Positions 9,754 to 17,480 of a DNA stretch of 64,000 nt are shown here, piece after piece. The position numbers and the translations under genes were made by a program. The first letter of the stretch is position 1, and every line of letters starts with the position of its first letter. The notes below the pieces were generated by a model that was not told the DNA's origin, ran no database searches, and saw only the letters and a program-made list of their open reading frames with translations. Origin of the DNA: Pontivivens nitratireducens (GTDB lineage: Bacteria; Pseudomonadota; Alphaproteobacteria; Rhodobacterales; Rhodobacteraceae); the NCBI RefSeq assembly GCF_014235845.1, contig NZ_JACJUQ010000002.1, positions 62,001 to 126,000 of the forward strand. Direction: 5' to 3'.

Positions 9754-10521
9754 ATGCGATACGTGCTGTTGATAGTGTTGCTGTGGGCCGGTGCCGCACA
9801 GGCCGAGGGGCGCAGGCTGCTGTCGCGAACCGAGGCGGCGGACTGGCGCGCCGTGGGGCGGTTGAACATCGACGGCCGCGGGTTCTGCACCGCCACGCTG
9901 ATTGCGCCCGATCTGGTGCTGACGGCGGCCCATTGCGTGTTTTCCGACCGGACGCGCCTGCCGGTCAGGCCAAATGCACTGCACTTCGTCGCGGGATACT
10001 ATATCGGCGATTATATCGCGCACCGCCGGGTGCGACGGGTGATGGTACATCGCGGTTACGACCCCCTGCGCGAATTGAGCGAACGACAGATCACGTCCGA
10101 CATCGCGGTGCTGGAACTGGTGACCCCGATCAACGAGGTTCATCCGTTCGAGCGGGAATTGCGACCGCGCGCGGGTGATCCCATCGTCGTGGTGTCCTAT
10201 GCGGCGGACCGGCCCGAGGCCCCCTCGATTCAGGAGCCGTGCGACACGATTGCCGTCGAGGACAGATTCGTCGTGATGGATTGCGACGTGACCTTCGGCG
10301 CGTCGGGCAGCCCGGTCTTTACTGTGCGCAACGGGCGGCCGCGGATATCGTCGGTCGTGTCGGCCATCGGGATGCGCGGCGGCGATCAGCAGGTGGCCTA
10401 TGGCGCCGCGATTGACGAAGGGGCCCTCGATTCGGTGCTGACCGACATCGTGCACGGGGACGCGGATCGGGGCATCAGACGCCCAGGTTCCAGCATCGCG
10501 CAGCAGCTCGGACGCGAGTGA
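9754..10521 (+). CDS. secreted trypsin-like serine protease
   Basis: 255 residues with a Sec signal peptide (cleavage expected after about residue 18, WAGAAQA). The S1 catalytic triad can be placed: His in TAAHC (about residue 55), Asp in SDIAVLEL (about 111) and Ser in GASGSPVF. The last deviates from trypsin GDSGGP and resembles V8/HtrA-like bacterial enzymes. Probably periplasmic; substrate unknown. Its ribosome site (CGGAGGG, 9744-9750) is complementary to CCCTCCG at 9713-9719 right after the glcF stop, so a hairpin could mask it in a readthrough transcript. Confidence 0.85.
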   Translation: MRYVLLIVLLWAGAAQAEGRRLLSRTEAADWRAVGRLNIDGRGFCTATLIAPDLVLTAAHCVFSDRTRLPVRPNALHFVAGYYIGDYIAHRRVRRVMVHRGYDPLRELSERQITSDIAVLELVTPINEVHPFERELRPRAGDPIVVVSYAADRPEAPSIQEPCDTIAVEDRFVVMDCDVTFGASGSPVFTVRNGRPRISSVVSAIGMRGGDQQVAYGAAIDEGALDSVLTDIVHGDADRGIRRPGSSIAQQLGRE

Positions 10522-10527
10522 GACCCT

Positions 10528-10556
10528 CTTGAACACCGATTGGTGGTTTCCCAAAT
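10528..10556 (+). promoter_or_regulatory. sigma-32 (RpoH)-like promoter of hsp20
   Basis: CTTGAA at 10528-10533, then a 16-bp spacer and CCCAAAT at 10550-10556. This resembles the heat-shock sigma factor consensus (CTTGAA, then a C-rich -10). It begins 7 bp after the protease stop and about 100 bp upstream of the Hsp20 start, leaving room for the structured leader described next. Confidence 0.5.
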
Positions 10557-10562
10557 AGGGGA

Positions 10563-10657
10563 TGTGAGGTGCCGGTGACCGGGCCTCGCACAGAACCGGG
10601 CCTGTCCGCGCAAGGAAGGCTCAAGCAATAGTATCGCTTATGAAAGGATGCATCATG
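10563..10657 (+). ncRNA. ROSE-like RNA thermometer in the hsp20 5' UTR
   Basis: Three consecutive hairpins can be drawn by hand: 10563-10590 (7-bp outer stem), 10598-10622 (GGGCCT with AGGCTC) and 10631-10651. In the last, TCGCT (10634-10638) pairs with the Shine-Dalgarno bases AGGA (10645-10648), leaving G10636 bulged across a 6-nt loop; the stem extends with A-T, T-G and G-C pairs. The U(U/C)GCU:AGGA pairing with a bulged G is the hallmark of ROSE elements, which melt on heat shock and free the ribosome site. Placement before an hsp20 gene is typical. Folding was done by eye. Confidence 0.65.
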
Positions 10658-11104
10658 CGTAATACTGACTTTTCGCCATTCTACCGTTCCACTGTCGGTT
10701 TCGACCGCCTGTTCAACTTGCTCGACACCGTGTCCGACAACGGCCAGACTGGTTATCCCCCTTACAATATCGAAAAAACCGGTGACGACACTTACGCGAT
10801 CACGGTCGCCGTCGCGGGATTTGCGGAGGATGAACTGTCGATTGAGGCGCGTGACGGACAGCTTGTCGTATCGGGCAAGAAGGAAACCGACGACGAGGAT
10901 CGCAGCTACCTGCACCGCGGGATAGCGACCCGCGCGTTCGAGAAGCGGTTCCAACTGGCCGACCACGTTCGGGCGAGCGGGGCGCGGACCGAAAACGGTC
11001 TGCTCATCATTGATCTGGTTCGTGAAGTCCCCGAGGCGCTGAAGCCCCGACAGATCGAAATCCGGTCAAACAAGGCGCTGACGAGCGAGCCTGTGGACGC
11101 CTGA
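10655..11104 (+). CDS. small heat-shock protein, Hsp20/IbpA family
   Basis: 149 residues. An N-terminal RNTDFSPFYRSTVGFDRLF segment is followed by an alpha-crystallin domain (about residues 35-125) with PYNIEK, the conserved AVAGF, and the A-x-x-x-x-G-L-L motif (ARTENGLLIIDL). The short tail is Arg/Ile containing. It is an ATP-independent holdase for unfolding proteins. ATG 10655 was preferred over ATG 10640 because AAAGGA lies directly before it and is masked by the ROSE-like hairpin. A sigma-32-like promoter lies upstream and a terminator downstream, so the gene appears to be a single heat-shock unit. Confidence 0.93.
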   Translation: MRNTDFSPFYRSTVGFDRLFNLLDTVSDNGQTGYPPYNIEKTGDDTYAITVAVAGFAEDELSIEARDGQLVVSGKKETDDEDRSYLHRGIATRAFEKRFQLADHVRASGARTENGLLIIDLVREVPEALKPRQIEIRSNKALTSEPVDA

Positions 11105-11126
11105 TCACTTTTTGATCGACAATGCG

Positions 11127-11153
11127 AAGCCGCCCTCCGGGGCGGCTTTTTTT
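11127..11153 (+). terminator. rho-independent terminator after hsp20
   Basis: AAGCCGCC, a 6-nt loop and GGCGGCTT, followed by a run of T residues, starting 23 bp after the Hsp20 stop. Confidence 0.9.
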
Positions 11154-11164
11154 GAGTGCAAAAT

Positions 11165-11368
11165 TTACAGGGAGTTTGGCCGAACCGGCCCGAGTTGTAT
11201 GTCACGATGACCGCCCTCTGCGGGGCCGGTGGTGTTGCCGCTCCGATCTATCAGGACGGCGTGGCGGAGGAGATCGCCTACGTCCTGGACAATTGTTCCG
11301 CAAAGTCGGCGATCGGCGACGGTCAGGAGCAGGTGGACAAGGGGCTGGAAGTGCGTGACCAGCGACCG
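11165..11368 (+). pseudogene. fragment of a long-chain acyl-CoA synthetase (AMP-binding family)
   Basis: About 68 codons read like an internal piece of an AMP-dependent acyl-CoA ligase: a NRPEL-(Y/W) motif, then GGV-x-x-PIYQ, then a segment matching AEEIAYVLD-x-C-x-AK and EQVDK-x-LEVRD. Full-length enzymes have about 600 residues; both ends are missing, and downstream the similarity seems to move to another frame. No ribosome site precedes it. It is a decayed remnant lying between the hsp20 terminator and a small gene, close to another adenylate-forming ligase (11773-12978). Confidence 0.6.
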
Positions 11369-11520
11369 ATCTGCGTGAAAATCTCGGCGTTGGCGATGAG
11401 GGCCGCAAGAGCTTTCGCGATGTGCGTTCGTACCGGCGTCGCAAACGGTGGTTGAACTGATGCTGGCAGTCCGCGCGGGGCGATCTAGCTTGTACCGATG
11501 AATTGTCATCGGAGGCTGAT

Positions 11521-11757
11521 ATGACCGTAACCGAAGAAACCGCGCAGGCCATCCACGCCCGCATCCTGGAACTGCTGGAAAGCGGACCCGTCCCGCAGGA
11601 GGAACTGGCATCTGCCGTGGCCGTCCTGCCGGATGAGCGTGAGCCCGTCGAAAATTGGGAACAGACGGTGGAACGTGTGGCCAAGAAGATGCTATCCAAC
11701 GATGAGATCGTCCTGGACAAGAGCGACGATCCCACGACCTATAAATTACCCTCCTAA
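11521..11757 (+). CDS. small protein of unknown function
   Basis: 78 residues, acidic, with predicted helices (ETAQAIHARILELLESG, WEQTVERVAKKMLSND) and a short C-terminal strand-like end (EIVLDKSDDPTTYKL). The order helix-helix-strand suggests a small winged-helix-like fold, but no family was recognised. GGAGG six bases before ATG 11521 supports translation and the choice of start. It is 15 bp upstream of the PaaK-like ligase and may be cotranscribed with it. Confidence 0.6.
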   Translation: MTVTEETAQAIHARILELLESGPVPQEELASAVAVLPDEREPVENWEQTVERVAKKMLSNDEIVLDKSDDPTTYKLPS

Positions 11758-11772
11758 CCTTACGGACCTCAT

Positions 11773-12978
11773 ATGACCCATTTCGATGCGCTTGAGACCA
11801 GAACCCCTGAGCAGCGGGAGGAGGATCAGAGCGCCGCGCTCGCCGCGCTGATCGACCACGCGGTGAGCTATGCACCCGGTATGGCGGCACATCTGGGCCA
11901 GCCGGGCAGGGTGGATTCGCGTGAGGCGCTGGCGACCTTGCCCGTGCTGCGCAAATCCGATCTGGGACCGGCGCAAAAGGCCAACCCGCCCTTCGGAGGG
12001 TTCGCCGTCGGGCGTTTGCAGCATGCGTTTCAATCGCCCGGACCGATCTACGAACCGGGTGGCACGGGCGATGACTGGTATCGGATGGGCAGGTTTGCAC
12101 ATGCGGCGGGCCTCAGCGGTGCCGATCTGGTGCAGAACTGCTTCTCCTATCATTTCACACCTGCCGGCATGATGTTCGAGAGCGGCGCGGCGGCTGTCGG
12201 AGCGCGGGTCTTTCCCGCCGGAACTGGGCAGACGGAGCTTCAGGCCCAGGCGGCGGCGCATCTGGGGGTCACGGCCTATGCGGGTACGCCCGATTACCTT
12301 AAGGCCATTCTGGAAAAGGCGGACGAACTTGGCCTGTCGCTGGCCATCACCCGTGCTGTCGTCGGGGGCGGCGCGCTGTTCCCGTCGCTGCGTGCGGAAT
12401 ACGCGGATCGTGGCATCCACTGCCTGCAATGCTATGCGACCGCCGATCTGGGCAACATCGCCTATGAAAGCCCGGCGATGGAGGGGATGATCGTCGATGA
12501 GGGCGTGATCGTGGAAATCGTGCGCCCCGGCACCGGCGATCCTGTGGCGGAGGGCGAGGTGGGCGAAGTCCTCGTTACCTCGCTGAACCGCGATTACCCT
12601 CTGGTGCGGTTCGCGACCGGCGATTTGAGCGCGATCCTGCCGGGGCAAAGCCCGTGTGGCAGAACGAATATGCGCATCAAGGGCTGGATGGGCCGCGCCG
12701 ATCAGACCGCGAAGATCAAGGGCATGTTCGTCCGGCCGGAGCAGGTCGCGACTCTGGTCGCCCGCCACCCCGAGATCGCCCGCGCCCGTGTTACCGCCAC
12801 CCGCCAGGATGAGCGGGACCAGATGCTGGTTCAGGTCGAGGCGGATGATGTCAACGTAGAGGCAGTCTCGGGCAGCGTGCGCGACATCCTCAAACTGGGC
12901 GGAAAGGTCGAAGTCGTGGCCAAGGGAAGCCTGCCCAACGACGGCAAGGTCATCGACGATCAGCGCGACTATAGCTGA
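11773..12978 (+). CDS. phenylacetate-CoA ligase (PaaK)-like adenylate-forming enzyme
   Basis: 401 residues, in the size range of PaaK-type ligases. The N-terminal half carries LPVLRKSDLGPAQKANPPFGGF. A region around residues 90-130 replaces the glycine-rich P-loop (GGTGDDWYRMGRFAHAAGL). The GTPDYLK segment and the C-terminal R-F-x-TGDLS motif, then MRIKGWMGRADQTAKIKGMFV, match the adenylation hinge. Likely activates an aryl or acyl acid to its CoA thioester; the substrate cannot be read from sequence. No phenylacetate pathway genes are nearby. It is convergent with thiE, with only 3 bp between the stops. Confidence 0.85.
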   Translation: MTHFDALETRTPEQREEDQSAALAALIDHAVSYAPGMAAHLGQPGRVDSREALATLPVLRKSDLGPAQKANPPFGGFAVGRLQHAFQSPGPIYEPGGTGDDWYRMGRFAHAAGLSGADLVQNCFSYHFTPAGMMFESGAAAVGARVFPAGTGQTELQAQAAAHLGVTAYAGTPDYLKAILEKADELGLSLAITRAVVGGGALFPSLRAEYADRGIHCLQCYATADLGNIAYESPAMEGMIVDEGVIVEIVRPGTGDPVAEGEVGEVLVTSLNRDYPLVRFATGDLSAILPGQSPCGRTNMRIKGWMGRADQTAKIKGMFVRPEQVATLVARHPEIARARVTATRQDERDQMLVQVEADDVNVEAVSGSVRDILKLGGKVEVVAKGSLPNDGKVIDDQRDYS

Positions 12979-12981
12979 GGA

Positions 12982-13611
12982 TCAGTCGCCGCGCGGCAGG
13001 CCCAGTGTCTGCATCGCGGCGACGGGGTCTTCCTCTGACCAGATTTCGCGCCCCACGGCGAAGAAATCGACCAGCGGGGTCAGCTTGGCGACCAGCTCCG
13101 GCGTCAGGCCGCCCTCCGCCACGACGGGAACCTCGACAACCTTTGACCACCAGTCGAACAGATCCAGATCGACGACGGACCCGTCCCCCAGCAGGGGATC
13201 GGGGCTGGTGGGACCGAAGGTGACGTAATCCGCACCGCCCTCCCCGGCGTTCATGCCGACATGACGCGAACTGCCGCAGAATGCGCCGACAATGGCGTCC
13301 GCCCCCAGTTCGCGGCGCACATCGCGCACCGCACGTGGATCGCTGAGATGCACCCCGTCCAGACCGTGCACGCCGACCATGCGGAAATGATCCGCGATCA
13401 CCAGCGCCACGTCGCGCTGATGGCAGATGTCGCGCAACAGATCGGCGGCCTGTGCGATGTCGCCAGCCTCGGCCCCCGGCATGTCGAGGCGGACACAGCC
13501 GATCTCACGCGTATCCAGCACCCTTTGCAGGGTTTCGCTGAACGTCGCCAATTCGAATTTGGCCGGAGTGATCAGGTAGATCTGGGGGTCTTCGACGACG
13601 GTATCGGCCAT
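12982..13611 (-). CDS. thiE: thiamine-phosphate synthase-like protein (ThiE)
   Basis: 209 residues in a TIM-barrel phosphosynthase pattern. Phosphate and pyrophosphate loops appear as DGVHLSDPR, GAFCGSSRHVGMNAGEGGADYVTFGPTSPDP and VVAEGGLTPE; the TFGP-x-x motif and HLSDP resemble ThiE/TenI. ThiE joins HMP-pyrophosphate and thiazole phosphate into thiamine phosphate in the cytoplasm. ATG 13611 follows AGGAG at 7 nt; longer upstream reading is unsupported. No other thi genes are in the window, so a TenI-like or divergent role is possible. Confidence 0.8.
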   Translation of the reverse strand: MADTVVEDPQIYLITPAKFELATFSETLQRVLDTREIGCVRLDMPGAEAGDIAQAADLLRDICHQRDVALVIADHFRMVGVHGLDGVHLSDPRAVRDVRRELGADAIVGAFCGSSRHVGMNAGEGGADYVTFGPTSPDPLLGDGSVVDLDLFDWWSKVVEVPVVAEGGLTPELVAKLTPLVDFFAVGREIWSEEDPVAAMQTLGLPRGD

Positions 13612-13661
13612 TGTGCGCTCCTGCATAGTTGGCAAACGTCTAGCGGTTCGTGGCGACGTCC

Positions 13662-14111
13662 TCAATCCCCTCGCGGCGTGCTCCCCCGACGTGTGGGACG
13701 CCAGTCCGGTGGGGCCAGTTCGAACCCCGCGAACTGAAAGCCGGGGCTGACGGTGCAACCCACCAGCGTCCACTCGCCCAGCGATGTGGCGGATTGCCAC
13801 CATCCTGCCGGAACGATGCGCTGGGGTCTTTGGTCGGCGGTCAGTTCGGGGCCCAGGATCGCCGCCTCGGCGTCGTGGCCATTCTCGCTCAACGACAGGA
13901 CCAGCGGCGCGCCGGCATACCAGTGCCAGATCTCGGCAGCATCGACGCGGTGCCAGTGGGAAAACTGCTCCGCTGCCAGCAGGAAATAGATCGAGGTGCC
14001 ACTGGCCCGCGCATCGCCGGTGGTCGGCGCGCGCCATGTTTCGCGGTACCAGCCGCCCTCGGGGTGCGGGGCGAGGTCCAGCATCGCGATAATCTCATTC
14101 GCGGTCATCAT
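13662..14111 (-). CDS. cupin protein, DUF985 family
   Basis: 149 residues. The PHPEGGWYRETW motif near residue 16 and the SHWHRVDAAEIWHWYAGAPL motif near 55 carry the His residues of the cupin fold, and GCTVSPGFQFAGFEL lies near the C-terminus, as in DUF985 proteins (often annotated as a sugar-epimerase-like cupin). Two start codons are adjacent (14111 and 14108). The gene overlaps the 3' end of pcaB by 14-17 nt, so it is translated as the last gene of the pcaD-pcaB-cupin unit. Confidence 0.85.
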   Translation of the reverse strand: MMTANEIIAMLDLAPHPEGGWYRETWRAPTTGDARASGTSIYFLLAAEQFSHWHRVDAAEIWHWYAGAPLVLSLSENGHDAEAAILGPELTADQRPQRIVPAGWWQSATSLGEWTLVGCTVSPGFQFAGFELAPPDWRPTRRGSTPRGD

Positions 14112-15429
14112 CGCCACCTTTCGCAGGGGCACGGGCGAGGGCAACCGCGCGGCCACATTGCGCCACCGGATCGAACAGCGCATCCCAGTCGAGCACCACC
14201 GGGCTTTCCGCTTCGAGGATCATGCGCAATGATCGGACGGGACCGGCGCGTGTGCAAGCCTCCTTGACCAGCGCGGCGGCCTCGGGGCGCGGCATATGTT
14301 CGGCCAGGGCAAAGGTCACAGGTTCCGCGAACATCGTGCCGTGGGTGGCCTCGATCGTCGCGCGCATCGCATCCGCATCGGGCACGATCCCCTCGATCAT
14401 CTGTTGCGTATGCCGCAGCGCGGCCCCCGTGGCGCAGATCAACTGCGGCAGGCAAAGCCACTCCTGCGCCCACGCGGCCCCGTCGCGGTCGCTTTCGGTA
14501 AGCTGGGAATGCATCAGGGAGGAGGACAGGGTCGCGACATGACGCGCCAGGGCGACGATGGTTTCCGCCGCGACGGGGTTCGCCTTGTGCGGCATGGTCG
14601 AGGATCCGCCGCCCGAGGAAAGCCCGATCTGCGGCGGCTGGGCCTGTATCAGTTGCAGGACATCAGTCGCAATCTTGCCCATCGAGCCGCTGACCAGGGC
14701 CAGCCAACCGGCGAATTCCGCCAGGCCGTCGCGGGTTGCATTCCACGGATGCAGCGAGGGTGCCAAACCCAGCGCGCCGGCGACACGGTCCTCCACCTCA
14801 ACCGCTTGCGGGCCGAACGCGGCGGCGGTCCCCGACGCACCTGCCAGACTGACGACCTGCACCCGGGGTCGCAATTGCGACAGCCGTTGCAGGTGGCGGG
14901 GCAGGGGGGCGTGCCATGTCGCGACCCGCGCGCCGAACGTCGTAGGCGTCGCGATCTGATGCCGGGTGCGCGCGGCCATCACGACATGCGCGTGCTGGGT
15001 CGCCTGCGCGCCGAGCGTTTCGGCCAGCACCTCGATCCGCTGTTGCAGAATATCGGCGGCACGCCGCAAGCGGATCACCAGACCTGTATCGACAAGGTCC
15101 TGCGAGGAGGCACCGTGATGCGCCCACTGCGCGTGCTCGGGGGCCTTCATCTCCGCTCGGAAGGCGGCAACGAGGGCAGGGCCAGCGACACCGGCGGCAG
15201 CCAGTCCCTTGGTCAACGCGGAGGGGTCGAGCTGAACCTCCCGCGCGCTGCGAGAGATGAACAGCGCGCTTTCCAGCGGAATGATGCCCAACTCACCCTG
15301 CGCATCGGCCAATGCCCCCTCGAACAGCAACATTGCGCGGATTTCCGCGGCATCGCTGAACAGCACGGCAAGTTCGGTGTCCGAGACCAGTTCACGATAA
15401 AGCGGGCTGTCGAATGGAGTGAAACTCAT
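14095..15429 (-). CDS. pcaB: 3-carboxy-cis,cis-muconate cycloisomerase
   Basis: 444 residues of the fumarase/aspartase superfamily. The signature GSSTMPHKANPVAAE is present (about residues 280-294), along with the earlier TGLVIRLR and GASGTAAAFG segments. PcaB cyclises 3-carboxymuconate in the protocatechuate branch of the beta-ketoadipate pathway. It overlaps pcaD upstream at a TGA/ATG junction and the cupin gene downstream. Protocatechuate dioxygenase (pcaGH) and pcaC are not in the window. Confidence 0.92.
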   Translation of the reverse strand: MSFTPFDSPLYRELVSDTELAVLFSDAAEIRAMLLFEGALADAQGELGIIPLESALFISRSAREVQLDPSALTKGLAAAGVAGPALVAAFRAEMKAPEHAQWAHHGASSQDLVDTGLVIRLRRAADILQQRIEVLAETLGAQATQHAHVVMAARTRHQIATPTTFGARVATWHAPLPRHLQRLSQLRPRVQVVSLAGASGTAAAFGPQAVEVEDRVAGALGLAPSLHPWNATRDGLAEFAGWLALVSGSMGKIATDVLQLIQAQPPQIGLSSGGGSSTMPHKANPVAAETIVALARHVATLSSSLMHSQLTESDRDGAAWAQEWLCLPQLICATGAALRHTQQMIEGIVPDADAMRATIEATHGTMFAEPVTFALAEHMPRPEAAALVKEACTRAGPVRSLRMILEAESPVVLDWDALFDPVAQCGRAVALARAPAKGGDDDRE

Positions 15430-16229
15430 CAGGAGGGGTCCTTGCTGTCGAAATCGGGTAGAAGATGCCCGGTGCGGTCCAGAAATCCGTTGATCGCATC
15501 CGCCGTCGCCTCAGGCGCGTCATATGCCGTGATATGACCGCAGCGCGGCAACAACTCCAGCGAGGCACCGGGAATGCCGTCGATCATTTCACGCATCAGA
15601 TCCGGCGGCGTGATGCGATCGTCGCGCCCGACCAAGCCTAAAGTAGGCAAGCGCAGCGCATCGGTCGAGCGGCGCAGATCGGTGTGGGCCACCGCCTCGC
15701 ACATCCGCCGCAAGGTGTCCGGCCGGGTCGAGGCCGCGATTTCGCACAGATGCGGGTCAGGTGCGCGATAAGTCGCGGCGTCCAGCAACTGCCGGGCGCG
15801 CGCTGTGTCGGGCAGACCGCTCAGAACCTGTGCCCGATGCAGCCATCTGTCCTCCGTCTCCAGCTTGGCCCCGGTTCCGATCAGAACCAGTGCGCGCACG
15901 GTCTGGGGCACCTCGGCGGCCAGTGCCTGCGCAATCATGCCGCCAGTTCCCGAGCCGACAACGACCGCATCGCGTATATTCAGCGAAAACAGAGTGTTCG
16001 CGAGGTCATAGACCACATCGCGCATCGACCACTGGCCGTCCGGGGCGGGGCTGTGCCCGTATCCACGTAAATCGGGTATGACGCATCGCACCTGCTGGGG
16101 CAGACGTTTTGCCACATCACCCCAGACGCGCCGATCCAGACGGAAGTCATGTATCAGGACCACAGCCGGAGCGTTGTCACTGTGCAGATCCTCAACATGC
16201 AGGCTGGGGCTGTCTGGCAAATGGATCAT
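15429..16229 (-). CDS. pcaD: 3-oxoadipate enol-lactonase-like alpha/beta hydrolase (PcaD-like)
   Basis: 266-residue alpha/beta-hydrolase fold protein. Visible family elements are LIHDFRLDRRVW near 25-36, IPDLRGYGHSP at 51-61, GRDDRITPP with the acid residue and RCGHITAYDAPE with the catalytic His. The position encourages calling it PcaD: it is first in an operon with pcaB and divergent from an IclR regulator. Oddly, the nucleophile elbow reads V-G-S-G-T-G-G (residues 91-97). Aligned to G-L-S-M-G-G of normal PcaD, the nucleophilic Ser falls on Gly94, with Ser93 one place early. Either the elbow is shifted or the enzyme is changed or inactive. Confidence 0.75.
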   Translation of the reverse strand: MIHLPDSPSLHVEDLHSDNAPAVVLIHDFRLDRRVWGDVAKRLPQQVRCVIPDLRGYGHSPAPDGQWSMRDVVYDLANTLFSLNIRDAVVVGSGTGGMIAQALAAEVPQTVRALVLIGTGAKLETEDRWLHRAQVLSGLPDTARARQLLDAATYRAPDPHLCEIAASTRPDTLRRMCEAVAHTDLRRSTDALRLPTLGLVGRDDRITPPDLMREMIDGIPGASLELLPRCGHITAYDAPEATADAINGFLDRTGHLLPDFDSKDPS

Positions 16230-16270
16230 CTTCCAAAACCTCGGGTCAAATGGCGAAACAATGCTCCTGA

Positions 16271-16284
16271 GCAGTTCAAACTGC
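16271..16284. promoter_or_regulatory. palindrome between pcaD and the IclR gene
   Basis: GCAGTT, CA, AACTGC: a perfect 6-2-6 inverted repeat in the 100-bp space between the divergent pcaD and IclR starts. A likely operator for the IclR regulator; this is inference from position and symmetry only. Confidence 0.45.
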
Positions 16285-16329
16285 CGTGTTCCCCCTCGTC
16301 AGTCGAAATGCCCGAACTACGTACCTCGC

Positions 16330-17130
16330 ATGAGCAGCAACAGCAACGAGACGGTTCCCAACGAACGCGCCGGTCAGGTGCGGGCGGTTATACGCGCGAT
16401 GACCCTGCTGCGAGAGATCGCGGCCTCAGATAGCGGCCTGACGCTGACGGAAGTGGCGGAGCGCGCAAATCTGCCCCCCTCGACCACGCATAGATTGCTC
16501 ACCACGATGGAGAGTGAGCGTTTCGTCAGATACGACATGAACGCGGGCATCTGGCAGATCGGGGTTACCGCCTTCGTCACCGGGTCCGCCTTCGTTCGAA
16601 CCCGCAATCTGTTGCACGTGGCCAAGCCATTCCTGCGGCGTCTGGTTGAGACGACAGGCGAAACAGCCAACATTTTCGTCGAAAGCGGCGGGCAAGTGGT
16701 CTGTCTGGATCAGGTCGAAAGCAGACACGCAATGCGCGCGATCACCCAGGTCGGCGGCCGGTTGCCCATGCACGCATCCGGTTCCGGCAAGGCCCTGTTG
16801 TCAATGATGCCGAAGGACCGCCGGGAACGCGCACTGTCATCCGACGACCTGATCAGATTGACGGACGCCACGATCACCGATCGGAGCCTTCTGAACACTG
16901 CTCTGAACGCGGCTCAATCCGCCGGATACGCCACGGATGATGGGGAACATGCCGAAGGATTGCGCTGTGCAGCGTCGGTCATCTTCGGTGAGACAGGCGA
17001 CCCGATCGCCGCAATTTCCGTCTCCGGCCCCCAGTCGCGCTTGAGCGGGGAGAGATTGGCGGAACTCGGTCACGAGGTCCGGAAGATTGCGCTGGAAGTC
17101 ACGCAGGAATATGGCGGACGCACCCCGTAA
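16330..17130 (+). CDS. IclR family transcriptional regulator
   Basis: 266 residues. The N-terminal winged helix-turn-helix occupies about residues 15-75 (LTLTEVAERANLPPSTTHRLLTTM). The IclR effector domain follows, with GGRLPMHASGSGKALLS near 140 and the C-terminal G-x-RC-x-A-x-x-V and A-x-ISVSGP patterns. Divergent to pcaD-pcaB, so it probably controls that operon in response to an aromatic or ring-cleavage intermediate. ATG 16330 was chosen; the open frame extends upstream to 16078 but would run through the promoter region and into pcaD. Confidence 0.88.
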   Translation: MSSNSNETVPNERAGQVRAVIRAMTLLREIAASDSGLTLTEVAERANLPPSTTHRLLTTMESERFVRYDMNAGIWQIGVTAFVTGSAFVRTRNLLHVAKPFLRRLVETTGETANIFVESGGQVVCLDQVESRHAMRAITQVGGRLPMHASGSGKALLSMMPKDRRERALSSDDLIRLTDATITDRSLLNTALNAAQSAGYATDDGEHAEGLRCAASVIFGETGDPIAAISVSGPQSRLSGERLAELGHEVRKIALEVTQEYGGRTP

Positions 17131-17209
17131 CTTTTTGCCGGAATTGCGCTAGATTGCGCTTGCCGCCCCCCCATGCCTTTGCTACACCCCGCCAAGTCGA
17201 AAGACATGG

Positions 17210-17284
17210 TCCGGCGTAGCTCAGCGGTAGAGCAGTTGACTGTTAATCAATTGGTCGTAGGTTCGATCCCTACCGCCGGAGCCA
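17210..17284 (+). tRNA. tRNA-Asn (GTT)
   Basis: A complete cloverleaf: acceptor TCCGGCG paired with CGCCGGA, D-arm GCTC...GAGC, anticodon arm TTGAC-TGTTAAT-type loop with anticodon GTT, T-arm GTAGG-TTCGATC-CCTAC, discriminator G and encoded CCA. The DNA after it becomes visibly AT-richer, as is common where a tRNA gene borders acquired DNA. Confidence 0.97.
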
Positions 17285-17480
17285 AATATCTTTGATTTTA
17301 TTGAAGGATTTGGCGTGACCTTAATTATACTTACGACCTTCTGTATAAATGACACTGCTTGTTGGGGGCTTTCGGACTCGCCAGCTTTCGATTGATGTCT
17401 TCATTGGCAGTATTGGTTAGTATCGCCCTGACAATGAAGTCGGCGTGTAAGCCCTCGCGCCCGAAGATTTCGGTATCAGA
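17285..17480. other. AT-rich spacer after tRNA-Asn
   Basis: No supported gene. The sequence is clearly more AT-rich than the surroundings. An open frame at 17359-17589 runs antisense into the SDR gene and is not credible. No second copy of the tRNA 3' end was found by eye elsewhere in the window. Confidence 0.5.

Noticed and set aside
8800-10554. A 584-codon minus-strand open frame
   Set aside because: Shadow of glcF and the protease; it would also cover the heat-shock promoter region.
17210-17284. Searching for an attachment-site copy of the tRNA-Asn 3' end
   Set aside because: No convincing second copy was seen in the window; the island idea rests on composition only.
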